Shown one piece after another: positions 6,963-14,249 of a DNA stretch of 17,515 bases. The translations under genes were made by a program, and so were the position numbers. Positions within the stretch are counted from its first letter, which is position 1. Each line of letters begins with the position of its first letter. The stretch is from VGEM01 sp033764265 (lineage in GTDB: Bacteria > Pseudomonadota > Alphaproteobacteria > Rhodospirillales > Rhodospirillaceae), in assembly GCA_033764265.1 (NCBI GenBank), contig JANRJB010000101.1, positions 1 to 17,515 on the forward strand, in the 5' to 3' direction. The notes under the pieces were generated by a model, which was not told the DNA's origin, did no database searches, and was given only the letters and a program-made list of their open reading frames with translations.

Positions 6963-6990
6963 GCGACGCGGGCGGTCATGGCCGCGTCGC
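6963..6990. terminator. GC-rich stem-loop between convergent DUF1178 and ubiG genes
   Basis: A perfect 9-base inverted repeat: GCGACGCGG at 6963-6971 and CCGCGTCGC at 6982-6990, with a 10-base loop that includes the ubiG stop codon (6976-6978). It sits where two transcripts meet and can fold on both. There is no T-tract on either side, so it is not a textbook intrinsic terminator. It may act as a Rho-assisted terminator or an RNA 3'-end stabiliser. Confidence 0.4.
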
Positions 6991-7728
6991 GAAGATCATG
7001 TAGTTCACATCGAGATCGCGGCTGACCGACCAGGCGTCCGTCAGCACGTTGTAGCTCATGCCCGCAACTTCGCCGATCTGCAGGCCACCGCCGCGCAGCC
7101 CGGCCGCCAGTTCGCTGGGGCGGACGAATTTGCTCCATTCGTGCGTGCCGGGCGGAAGCCAGCGCAGGATGTATTCCGCGCCGATCTTGGCCAATGCCAG
7201 GGCTTTCAGCGTGCGATTGATGGTGGCTGCGACCAGTGCCCCGCCCGGCGCCACCAGTCTCGCCGCCGCCGGCAGGAAGGCGTTCAGGTCGGCGACGTGT
7301 TCGACCACTTCCAGGATCAACACCACATCGAAACAACGGCCTTCGGCCGCCAGATCCTCGGGCGCCTGGCAGCGGTAGTCGATCTCCAATCCCATCTTGG
7401 CGGCATGGATGCGGGCAACTTCGACATTGCGCTGGCCGGCATCGATGCCGGTGACCTGGAATCCCAGCCGCGCCATCGGTTCGGAGAACAGACCGCCGCC
7501 GCAACCCACGTCCAGCAGCGATAGGCCGGCAAATGGCCGCGGCGTCTCGATGTCCCGACCGAAGTGCCCGGCCAGGCGGTCGCGGGCAAAGCGGATGCGC
7601 TCGGGATTGAATTTGTGCAGTGGCCGGAACTTGCCCGCCGGATCCCACCATTCCTCGGCCATGGCCGTGAACTTGGCGATCTCGGCGGCGGACACGGTGC
7701 CGGTCGCTGCGGACTCGGTGCGGGGCAT
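6976..7728 (-). CDS. ubiG: Ubiquinone biosynthesis O-methyltransferase
   Basis: A 250-residue class I SAM methyltransferase that performs both O-methylation steps of ubiquinone synthesis on the membrane-associated intermediates. The N-terminal WWDPAGKFRPLHKFNPERI (27-45) is the UbiG/Coq3 signature. Motif I is LLDVGCGGG (71-79), with D96 in VTGID, EDLA (124-127), LILEVVEHV (137-145) and PGGALVAATINRT (161-173). GTHEWSKFVRPSEL (194-207) is also typical. The start at 7728 is supported by GGAG (7735-7738, minus strand) 6 bases upstream. It stands alone on the minus strand, divergent from lysC. It implies ubiquinone-based respiration. Confidence 0.97.
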   Translation of the reverse strand: MPRTESAATGTVSAAEIAKFTAMAEEWWDPAGKFRPLHKFNPERIRFARDRLAGHFGRDIETPRPFAGLSLLDVGCGGGLFSEPMARLGFQVTGIDAGQRNVEVARIHAAKMGLEIDYRCQAPEDLAAEGRCFDVVLILEVVEHVADLNAFLPAAARLVAPGGALVAATINRTLKALALAKIGAEYILRWLPPGTHEWSKFVRPSELAAGLRGGGLQIGEVAGMSYNVLTDAWSVSRDLDVNYMIFATRP

Positions 7729-7834
7729 TCGGAACTCCGGGCCGCATGAACGGCGGTCGATCGGTTGGCGCCAAGGTATCGGGACGGGCCGAGGCGATGC
7801 AAGGAATCCCCGATTCTTCGGCCGATCCTGATAC

Positions 7835-7863
7835 TTGTTCCCCCTGGGGCAGTTAGGTATTTA
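7835..7863 (+). promoter_or_regulatory. Weak candidate promoter for lysC
   Basis: TTGTTC (7835-7840) and TATTTA (7858-7863) are separated by 17 bases in the only AT-rich patch of the ubiG-lysC gap. Each hexamer matches only three of six sigma-70 consensus bases. If real, the lysC mRNA would have a leader of about 150 bases, long enough for attenuation-type control. Confidence 0.25.
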
Positions 7864-7984
7864 TACGCGCCCCGCCCGGACCCCCCGCGTGCTTTGGTCA
7901 ATTTCCGCCGTGCCCTGCGCCATCCCAGGCGCGCGGCTGTGGACGCGACCGGTCGGCGTGCCGGGGCATGTAAAGTTTTTGGGA

Positions 7985-7999
7985 CAGCGGCATCCGCTG
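7985..7999 (+). repeat. Small hairpin upstream of lysC start
   Basis: CAGCGG (7985-7990) and CCGCTG (7994-7999) form a perfect 6-base stem with a 3-base loop, ending 20 bases before the lysC ATG. It could influence ribosome access to the weak AGG at 8005-8007. It could also be chance. Confidence 0.3.
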
Positions 8000-8019
8000 G
8001 AATCAGGTCGGCCATCGCC

Positions 8020-9237
8020 ATGGCGCGCATAGTAATGAAATTCGGCGGTACGTCGGTCGGCGACGTCGCCCGCATCAAGAACGTCGCCCGCCGCGTCAAG
8101 GCCGAGCGCGACCGCGGCAACCAGGTCGCCGTGGCGGTTTCAGCCATGTCCGGCGTGACCAACCAGCTGGTCGCTTACTGCACGGACACGGCGGCGCTTC
8201 ACGACGCGCGCGAATACGACACCGTGGTCGCGACCGGCGAGCAGGTCACCACCGGCCTTTTGGCGATCGCCCTGCAGGACCTGGGGGTTCCGGCCCGTTC
8301 GTGGCAGGGTTGGCAGATTCCCATCATCACCGATGACGCCCACGGCAAGGCGCGCATCGTTGACATCAAGGGCGCGGAGCTGATCCGGCGCATGGAGAAC
8401 GGCGAGGTGCCGGTGGTGGCCGGATTCCAGGGGCTGGGCCCCGATAACCGCATCACCACACTAGGCCGCGGCGGTTCGGATACCACCGCGGTTGCCCTGG
8501 CCGCCGGACTGAAGGCCGACCGCTGCGATATCTATACCGACGTCGATGGCGTCTACACCACCGACCCGCGCATTGTGAAAACGGCGCGCAAGCTTGATAA
8601 GATCACCTACGAAGAAATGCTCGAGATGGCTTCCCTGGGCGCGAAGGTGCTGCAGACGCGCTCGGTGGAGATGGCGATGAAGCACCGCGTGCGCGTGCAG
8701 GTGCTGTCGAGCTTTACCGACGCGCCCGGAACCCTGGTCTGCGACGAGGACGAAATCGTGGAAAAAGCACTGGTCAGCGGCATCGCCTACAGCCGCGATG
8801 AAGCCAAGGTGACCCTGGTCGGCGTCAGCGACCGGCCGGGCATCGCCGCGGGCATTTTCGGGCCGCTCGCCGACTCCAACATCAACGTCGACATGATCGT
8901 GCAGAACGTGTCGCAGGACGGCACCACCACCGACATGACGTTCACCTGCGGCAAGGCGGACCTGGATCGCGCCGTGCAGGTGGTCAAGGACAAGCTGAAG
9001 GTGCCCTACAAGTCCCTGCAGACCGACAAGAACGTGGTCAAGCTGTCGGTGATCGGGGTGGGTATGCGCAGCCATGCCGGCGTCGCGCAGACGATGTTCA
9101 AGGCGCTCGCCGACAAGGGCATCAACATCCAGGTGATTTCCACCTCCGAAATCAAGGTGTCGGTGCTGATCGGCGAAGAATACACCGAGCTGGCCCTGCG
9201 AGCGCTGCACACCGCCTACGGCCTCGACGCGGCCTGA
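8020..9237 (+). CDS. lysC: Aspartate kinase (aspartokinase)
   Basis: A 405-residue monofunctional aspartokinase, catalysing ATP-dependent phosphorylation of aspartate, the first step to lysine, threonine, methionine and diaminopimelate. The amino-acid kinase domain opens with VMKFGGTSVGD (5-15). It includes SAMSGVTNQL (41-50), ATGEQVTTGLLA (71-82), TLGRGGSDTTAVALA (147-161) and YTDVDGVYTTDPR (172-184). Two ACT domains follow: about 264-335 (VTLVGVSDRPGIAAGIF, NVDMIVQNVSQDG) and 340-405 (KLSVIGVGMRSHAGVAQTMF, INIQVISTSEIKVSVLI). These are the usual allosteric sites for feedback by lysine and/or threonine. The ATG at 8020 gives the canonical MARIVMKFGG start; the ribosome-binding site is weak. 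The next gene begins 4 bases after its stop. Confidence 0.97.
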   Translation: MARIVMKFGGTSVGDVARIKNVARRVKAERDRGNQVAVAVSAMSGVTNQLVAYCTDTAALHDAREYDTVVATGEQVTTGLLAIALQDLGVPARSWQGWQIPIITDDAHGKARIVDIKGAELIRRMENGEVPVVAGFQGLGPDNRITTLGRGGSDTTAVALAAGLKADRCDIYTDVDGVYTTDPRIVKTARKLDKITYEEMLEMASLGAKVLQTRSVEMAMKHRVRVQVLSSFTDAPGTLVCDEDEIVEKALVSGIAYSRDEAKVTLVGVSDRPGIAAGIFGPLADSNINVDMIVQNVSQDGTTTDMTFTCGKADLDRAVQVVKDKLKVPYKSLQTDKNVVKLSVIGVGMRSHAGVAQTMFKALADKGINIQVISTSEIKVSVLIGEEYTELALRALHTAYGLDAA

Positions 9238-9241
9238 CCGA

Positions 9242-10312
9242 ATGAAAATGCCGCAGCCCGCCGCTGCATCGACCCCGACGGGTGCCGCCGGCGTGCCGGC
9301 GGTCCCGGCGCGGCTGAGTGCGTTGTGGCAGCGCGGCGCGGCGTTCCTGGGCTGCCCGGTAGCGATCATGGGCGGTGCCATGACCTGGGTTTCAGAGCGC
9401 AATCTGGTCTCGGCGATCTCAAACGCCGGCGGGTTCGGGGTGATCGCGTGCGGTTCCATGACGCCGGCGCTGCTGGACGCCGAGATCAAGGCAACGCGCG
9501 GGCTGACAGCCAAGCCGTTCGGGGTGAATCTCATCACACTGCATCCCCAGCTGATCGACCTGATCGAGGTATGCCGGGCCAATCAGGTCTCTCACGTCGT
9601 TCTGGCCGGGGGCATCCCGCCGTCCGAGGCGATTCGCAAGGTGAAAGAGTACGGCGCGAAACTGCTGTGCTTCGCGCCGGCGCTGGTGCTGGCGCGCCGC
9701 TTCATCAAGCTGGGCGTGGACGCCATCGTCATCGAGGGCCACGAAGCCGGCGGCCATGTCGGCCCGGTGTCGACCGCCGTGCTGGCCCAGGAAATTCTGC
9801 CGGCGGTGCGCGACGTGCCGGTGTTCGTCGCCGGCGGCATCGGCCGCGGCGAGGCGATCGTGTCGTATCTTGAGATGGGCGCGTCCGGCGTGCAAATGGG
9901 CACACGGTTTGTGTGCGCCACCGAGTGCATCGCCCACCCAAAGTTCAAGCAGGCGTTCGTCCGGGCCAGCGCGCGCGATGCGGTGACCAGCGTCCAGCTC
10001 GACAAGCGGTTCCCCGTTATTCCTGTGCGTGCGCTCGCCAACCAGGGTACCGAGGCGTTTCTGGCCAAGCAGCGCGAGGTGATCACCCGGGTCGACGCCG
10101 GTGAACTGGACGCCCCCGCCGCGCAACTCGAAATCGAGCACTTTTGGGCCGGCGCCCTGCGCCGGGCGGTGATCGAAGGTGACGTCGAGCACGGCTCGGT
10201 CATGGCCGGCCAGAGCGTCGGCATGGTGACCGCCGAGCAGCCGGTTGCGTCCATCATCGCCGAACTGATCGCCCAGGCTGAGTCGGCACTGGCTTCCCGC
10301 CGCGTGACATGA
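9242..10312 (+). CDS. Nitronate monooxygenase / FabK-like FMN protein
   Basis: A 356-residue TIM-barrel flavoprotein of the NPD (2-nitropropane dioxygenase, nitronate monooxygenase) superfamily, which also contains enoyl-ACP reductase II (FabK). Visible signatures: PVAIMGGAMTWVS near the N-terminus (39-51), NAGGFGVIACG (61-71), EGHEAGGHVG (165-174), FVAGGIGRG (195-203) and GVQMGTRF (216-223), together the FMN-phosphate and active-site loops. The C-terminal GSVMAGQSVGMV (318-329) is typical of the FabK/NPD branch. The substrate cannot be deduced. It sits between lysC (4-base gap) and ptsP (ATGA overlap), so it is almost certainly co-transcribed with both. The first roughly 25 residues are Ala/Pro-rich and may not be part of the fold; a later start is possible. 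Confidence 0.9.
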   Translation: MKMPQPAAASTPTGAAGVPAVPARLSALWQRGAAFLGCPVAIMGGAMTWVSERNLVSAISNAGGFGVIACGSMTPALLDAEIKATRGLTAKPFGVNLITLHPQLIDLIEVCRANQVSHVVLAGGIPPSEAIRKVKEYGAKLLCFAPALVLARRFIKLGVDAIVIEGHEAGGHVGPVSTAVLAQEILPAVRDVPVFVAGGIGRGEAIVSYLEMGASGVQMGTRFVCATECIAHPKFKQAFVRASARDAVTSVQLDKRFPVIPVRALANQGTEAFLAKQREVITRVDAGELDAPAAQLEIEHFWAGALRRAVIEGDVEHGSVMAGQSVGMVTAEQPVASIIAELIAQAESALASRRVT

Positions 10313-12567
10313 CCGGTTTCAACGCCGCCGACCTGCGCCAGATGCTGTCGCGACTGCGCGACATCATGGGCGGGCTCGGCTCGGTGCAGGACCGCCTCGA
10401 CAAGGTGGTCGGACTGATCGCCACCAGCATCAAGGCCGATGTGTGTTCGTGCTACATCATGCGCGCGGGCGAGGTGCTCGAGCTGTTCGCCACCTACGGC
10501 CTGTCGCAACGCGCGGTGCACTTGACCCGCCTGCGGGTCGGCGAGGGCCTGGTCGGCGACATCGCCGCCCGCGCTCGGCCGATTGCATTGGCCGATGCGT
10601 GGTCGCATCCGGCCTTCGTCTACCGGCCGGAAACCGGCGAGGACTTCTTCCGTTCGCTGATGGGCGTGCCGATGCTGCAAGCCGGGCGCGTCATCGGTGT
10701 GCTCGTCGTTCAGACCCGCGAGGAACGTCCGTTCAACGACTGGGAAGTTGAAACGCTCGAGACCGTGGCGATGGTCATCGCCGAACTGATGGCCGCCACC
10801 CAGATCGTCAAGCGCGAGGAGCTTTTTCCGACCGAAGGCAACGGCTTGCTACCGGTGCGGCTGACCGGTCTCTCGCTCAATCCCGGCATCGGCATCGGCG
10901 TGGCCGTGATGCACCGCCCGGAGGTCCGCATCGGCCGACTGCTGAGCGACGACCCGGTGGCCGAGCGTAAGCGGCTCCAAGGCGCGCTCGACTCATTGCG
11001 CCGCGAGATCGACCGGTTGATCGACGCCACCGACGACGCGGCATCGGGGTTTGCCGATATCCTGCAGGTCTACCGCATGTTCGCCGACGACCGCGGCTGG
11101 TTGAACCGGATCGGCGAGGCGGTCGATAGCGGGCTCACGGCGGAAGCGGCGGTGCAGAAGGTCAAGGACGATACGCGCGTGCGCATGTCGCAGGTGCCCG
11201 ACCCGGTGCTGCGCGAGCGCTTGCAGGACTTGGACGATCTGGCCAATCGGCTCCTCGGCATCATGGCCGGCGCCGCCTCGCGGCCTGAGTTGCCGGCCAA
11301 TGCCATCCTGGTCAGCCGCACCATCGGCCCGACCGAATTGCTCGATTACGATCGCGCCAAGATCAAGGGGCTGATCATGGAGGAGGGCTCGCTCACCATG
11401 CACGCGGCCGTGGTGGCCAAGGCGCTCGACATTCCGGTGCTGGCCCAGGTCCAGGGTGCCCTGTCGCGCATCGATTCGATGGATACGGTGGTCCTGGATG
11501 CGGTCGCGGGTCATGTGATTCTGCGTCCGACCGAGGACCTGTTGGACGTCTATGTTGCTGCGGCCGACGCGCGCCAGCGCCAAAAACTGACCTATGCCGC
11601 CGACCGCGATCTGCCGTCGGTCACGCGCGACGGCGTACCCGTCGCCTTGCAGATTAATGCCGGGTTCCTGATCGACATGCAGGCGCTGAGTGAGACCGGC
11701 GCCGAGGGCGTTGGCCTGTTTCGCACCGAGATGCCGTTTCTCGCGCTGCCGTCGCTGCCCGACGTGGCCGCGCAGGTCGAGCTTTACCGGCACGTGATCG
11801 CCGCAGCCAAGGGCAAGCCGGTGACGTTTCGCACCCTCGATGTCGGTGGCGACAAGCTGACCTCGTACTGGGGCGGCACCGCCGAGGACAATCCTGCCAT
11901 GGGTTGGCGTTCGGTGCGCCTGACCCTGGATCGCCCGTCGTTGATGCGCCAGCAACTGCGCGCGCTGATCGCGGCTTCAGCCGGTGAACGCTTGCGCATC
12001 ATGTTCCCGATGATCGCCTCGGTCGCCGAGTTCGACGTCGCGCGCCGCATCCTCGACATGGAACTCGACCGGCACCTGAAAGGCGGCGGCCGCGCGCCGG
12101 CGCACTTGAGCGTGGGGACCATGATCGAGGTTCCGTCGCTGATCTGGCAGCTGGACGAGCTGTTCGCCCGTGTCGACTTTGCCTCGGTCGGCTCCAACGA
12201 TCTGTTGCAGTTCGTCTTCGCTGTCGACCGCGGCAATTCACGTGTCGCCGGTCGCTACGACGTGTTGGCCCCGGCCATGCTGCGGCTACTGGCCCAGATC
12301 AGCGAACGCGCCACCGCGGCCGGTGTCGAATTGTCCGTCTGCGGCGAGATGGCGGGGCGGCCCCTGGAAGCAATGGCACTGGTGGCCTTGGGCTACCGGT
12401 CGTTGTCGATGGCGGCGAGCTGCGTAGGCCCGGTGCGGGCGATGGTCCGCTCCGTCGATGTCCCCGAAGTTCAAGCCGTGGTCGGCGAATCCCTCCGACA
12501 CGGTGAAGCCAGCATCCGGTCGCAGTTGAAGGCCTTCGCCCAGGATCGCGAAATAGTAGTTAATTAA
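10309..12567 (+). CDS. ptsP: PEP-protein phosphotransferase, nitrogen PTS enzyme I (EI-Ntr) with GAF domain
   Basis: A 752-residue EI-Ntr. The N-terminal GAF sensor domain spans about 20-162. The PEP-utiliser N part follows from about 185 (GLSLNPGIGIGVAV), with the HPr/NPr-binding helices to about 320. The phospho-His domain has H365 in EEGSLTMHAAVVAKALDIPVL. The C-terminal PEP-binding barrel shows VGLFRTEMPFL (468-478, R472), TFRTLDVGGDK (506-516), MIEVPS (605-610), GSNDLLQF (628-635) and catalytic C678 in SVCGEMAG. It phosphorylates the NPr-EIIA-Ntr relay, which in proteobacteria controls nitrogen, potassium and (p)ppGpp responses; glutamine sensing by the GAF domain is known in some species. 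It starts inside the stop of the preceding gene (ATGA). The last codons lie in an AT-rich inverted repeat. Confidence 0.96.
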   Translation: MTGFNAADLRQMLSRLRDIMGGLGSVQDRLDKVVGLIATSIKADVCSCYIMRAGEVLELFATYGLSQRAVHLTRLRVGEGLVGDIAARARPIALADAWSHPAFVYRPETGEDFFRSLMGVPMLQAGRVIGVLVVQTREERPFNDWEVETLETVAMVIAELMAATQIVKREELFPTEGNGLLPVRLTGLSLNPGIGIGVAVMHRPEVRIGRLLSDDPVAERKRLQGALDSLRREIDRLIDATDDAASGFADILQVYRMFADDRGWLNRIGEAVDSGLTAEAAVQKVKDDTRVRMSQVPDPVLRERLQDLDDLANRLLGIMAGAASRPELPANAILVSRTIGPTELLDYDRAKIKGLIMEEGSLTMHAAVVAKALDIPVLAQVQGALSRIDSMDTVVLDAVAGHVILRPTEDLLDVYVAAADARQRQKLTYAADRDLPSVTRDGVPVALQINAGFLIDMQALSETGAEGVGLFRTEMPFLALPSLPDVAAQVELYRHVIAAAKGKPVTFRTLDVGGDKLTSYWGGTAEDNPAMGWRSVRLTLDRPSLMRQQLRALIAASAGERLRIMFPMIASVAEFDVARRILDMELDRHLKGGGRAPAHLSVGTMIEVPSLIWQLDELFARVDFASVGSNDLLQFVFAVDRGNSRVAGRYDVLAPAMLRLLAQISERATAAGVELSVCGEMAGRPLEAMALVALGYRSLSMAASCVGPVRAMVRSVDVPEVQAVVGESLRHGEASIRSQLKAFAQDREIVVN

Positions 12568-12584
12568 TAACAATTAAACTACTA
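12554..12584. repeat. AT-rich inverted repeat across the ptsP stop codon
   Basis: The left arm TAGTAGTTAATT (12554-12565) and right arm AATTAAACTACTA (12572-12584) are complementary over 12 bases with one extra A in the right arm; the central 6 bases are AATAAC. The ptsP TAA (12565-12567) lies at the inner edge of the left arm. The 36 bases from 12551 to 12586 contain only five G or C, in a strongly GC-rich neighbourhood. It could be a weak terminator, a DNA-bending or protein-binding site, or an insertion scar. No T-tract follows. Confidence 0.6.
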
Positions 12585-12684
12585 AAGGGCGATTAGCTCA
12601 CCCTGCCGTGGCCAGCCAGTGTCGATTTGGTAACATTCCGATGGCAAGACCCCGGTTTGGATTGTGCTAAGCCGTCCCGCGACC

Positions 12685-14139
12685 ATGAACCATGCGACCG
12701 AACCAACCCCGGCCGTCGATCCGGTCCGCAAGTTGACCTTGCGCGGCGGCCGGGACGCGGCTGCGTCTCCCGAAGGGACGGCGTCGGACGTCGGTACGCT
12801 GCTGTGCGCGTCGCGCATGCGGCTGGGCAAAGACTTGCAGGAGATCGCCGCTCTCCTGCACATCCGTTACACGTATTTGGTCGCGATCGAGGACGGCCGG
12901 TTCGAAGACCTGCCGGGCCAAGCCTACGCGTTGGGCTTTGTGCGTGCCTATGCCGAACACCTGGGACTTGACGGCGACGAAGTCGTGCGCCGGTTCAAGG
13001 ACGAGAACGCCGGCCTGCGCCGCAAGGCCTCGCTCGATTTTCCCATGCCGGCGCCGGAATCCGGCATTCCGTCGGGGGCGCTGCTGCTGGTGGCCGTGCT
13101 GACCGGCATGGTCGTCTATGGTCTTTGGTACTCGTTCGCCGGCGCCGACCGCAATGCCACCGCGCTGATCCAAGAAGTTCCGGCGCGCTTGTCGGCGCTG
13201 TTGGGTTCGGACAACGCGATGCCCACACAGACCGAAGCCGTAACTAGCCCTGCAACGGACCCGGTTCGCACGCCCGATCCGGTGCCCGCCACGCCAGTGT
13301 CGGCCGACCCGCCGCTGAATGAAGACGAACTTCCACCTTCGCCGACCGTGATCGCTGCAGCCATTGAGCAACCGGCGGCACCATCGGCGGTTGACGCAAC
13401 GCCCCAGGCCACAGCCGAACCGGTGACCGAGACTCTGCCGTCACTCCCGGCGGACTCCGCCAGCCAGAGCCAACCGACTCCGACTGAAACGCCAGTCGTC
13501 GTTTCGCCAACGCGGGCGGAACAGGCCACGCCGACGGCTGAAACGCAGGTCGCCACCCCCGCGCCGATCCAATCCACGCCACCGGCGCCAGCAACGGCGC
13601 CACCAACCACACCCGTGGTCGTGGCAGCGGCGCCGACGCCGGCAGCGCAGCCGACTCAGGCCCCGTCGTCCGAGGGGCAACCGGAGCCTCGTCCCCAGGC
13701 ATCGCCCGACTCTGCGCCTGCCAGCCCCATGGCCGTGGCGGCGCCGGTTCAGGCTGCGTCCGTACCTGCTCCCCCGGTCGCCCCGGCGGCAACGCCTGCG
13801 GCCGCCCCCCCGGCGCAGCCCGTCAGGCCCGCAGTGTCGAAAGACGTGATCGAACTTCGGGCTCGGGCCGACAGCTGGATCCAGGTGCGCTCCGGCGACC
13901 AGCTCCTGCTCACTCGCCTGTTGCGCAAGGGTGAGACCTACCGCGTGCCCGACCGGTCCGACCTGACGTTGATGACCGGAAATGCCGGCGGCCTCGAGGT
14001 TCTGGTCAACGGCACCGTCTTGCCGCCGCTTGGTAATGAAGGTTCGGTTGCCCGCGGCGTGCCGCTTGATGCCAACCGCTTGCTGACCATGGCGAAAGCC
14101 GCTGAACCCGGCGAACCGGTCGACGCCGGCGCCGATTGA
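12685..14139 (+). CDS. RodZ-like protein: cytoplasmic HTH, one membrane helix, DUF4115 domain
   Basis: A 484-residue bitopic membrane protein. Residues about 35-105 form the HTH_25-type helix-turn-helix of RodZ (VGTLLCASRMRLGKDLQEIAALLHI, then YLVAIEDGRFEDLPGQAYALGFVRAYAEHLGL). Residues 131-151 are a hydrophobic membrane helix (GALLLVAVLTGMVVYGLWYSF). About 180-392 is a low-complexity Pro/Ala/Thr/Val linker. About 393-475 is the DUF4115 beta domain (IELRARADSWIQVRSGDQLL, LLRKGETYRVPDR, LEVLVNGTVLPPLG). RodZ links MreB to the elongasome and supports rod shape; assignment here rests on architecture. I prefer the ATG at 12685 over an in-frame GTG at 12664; neither has a clear ribosome-binding site. 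The order rodZ-ispG-hisS is widely conserved in proteobacteria. Confidence 0.88.
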   Translation: MNHATEPTPAVDPVRKLTLRGGRDAAASPEGTASDVGTLLCASRMRLGKDLQEIAALLHIRYTYLVAIEDGRFEDLPGQAYALGFVRAYAEHLGLDGDEVVRRFKDENAGLRRKASLDFPMPAPESGIPSGALLLVAVLTGMVVYGLWYSFAGADRNATALIQEVPARLSALLGSDNAMPTQTEAVTSPATDPVRTPDPVPATPVSADPPLNEDELPPSPTVIAAAIEQPAAPSAVDATPQATAEPVTETLPSLPADSASQSQPTPTETPVVVSPTRAEQATPTAETQVATPAPIQSTPPAPATAPPTTPVVVAAAPTPAAQPTQAPSSEGQPEPRPQASPDSAPASPMAVAAPVQAASVPAPPVAPAATPAAAPPAQPVRPAVSKDVIELRARADSWIQVRSGDQLLLTRLLRKGETYRVPDRSDLTLMTGNAGGLEVLVNGTVLPPLGNEGSVARGVPLDANRLLTMAKAAEPGEPVDAGAD

Positions 14140-14159
14140 CCCGACGTGACTGGCAGCGT

Positions 14160-14187
14160 TTGAAGGCCCGATCGGATAAGGTATAAG
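14160..14187 (+). promoter_or_regulatory. Candidate sigma-70 promoter for ispG-hisS-prfA
   Basis: TTGAAG (14160-14165) and TATAAG (14182-14187) are separated by 16 bases in the 110-base gap after the rodZ-like gene. The boxes match four and five of six consensus positions, the best promoter match I see in the window. The expected start near 14194 leaves a leader of roughly 55 bases before the ispG ATG. Confidence 0.45.
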
Positions 14188-14249
14188 CGCATTGCTCTTG
14201 ACCAGTCCGCCCCAGAGCCGTGCGGACCGCCCGAACCCCGAGCGATTTC

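Larger units (their letters stand above)
7729..8019. other. Divergent ubiG-lysC intergenic region
   Basis: A 291-base regulatory gap. I see the ubiG ribosome-binding site near its left end, an AT-rich patch around 7851-7866 in otherwise GC-rich sequence, and a small hairpin just before lysC. Open frames cross it (one continuing the lysC frame back to 7765), but they lack domain signatures and a supporting start. No known amino-acid riboswitch pattern was recognised. Confidence 0.5.

Noticed and set aside
7765..8019. 85-residue N-terminal extension of aspartokinase
   Set aside because: The canonical aspartokinase start MARIVMKFGG lies at 8020; the extension is Arg/Pro-rich without similarity to any known domain and would leave no room for a promoter.
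7835..8032. Possible leader peptide upstream of lysC (65-residue frame)
   Set aside because: It lacks a run of regulatory amino-acid codons, has no ribosome-binding site, and runs into the lysC start in another frame.
8461..9582. A 373-residue open frame on the minus strand opposite lysC
   Set aside because: His/Gly/Val-rich shadow of the ACT-domain region of aspartokinase; no recognisable fold or ribosome-binding site.
9592..10680. A 362-residue minus-strand open frame across the NPD and ptsP junction
   Set aside because: It spans two well-supported plus-strand genes and has no domain signature.
12641..12665. Sigma-54 promoter-like TGGCA before the rodZ-like gene
   Set aside because: Ten bases after the GG the sequence is GT rather than the near-invariant GC, so the -12 element is missing.
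12587..12670. Possible tRNA gene starting GGGCGATTAGCTCA
   Set aside because: Only the first 14 bases look like a tRNA. No D-stem partner, anticodon stem or T-arm can be drawn, so it is kept only as a finding, not annotated.
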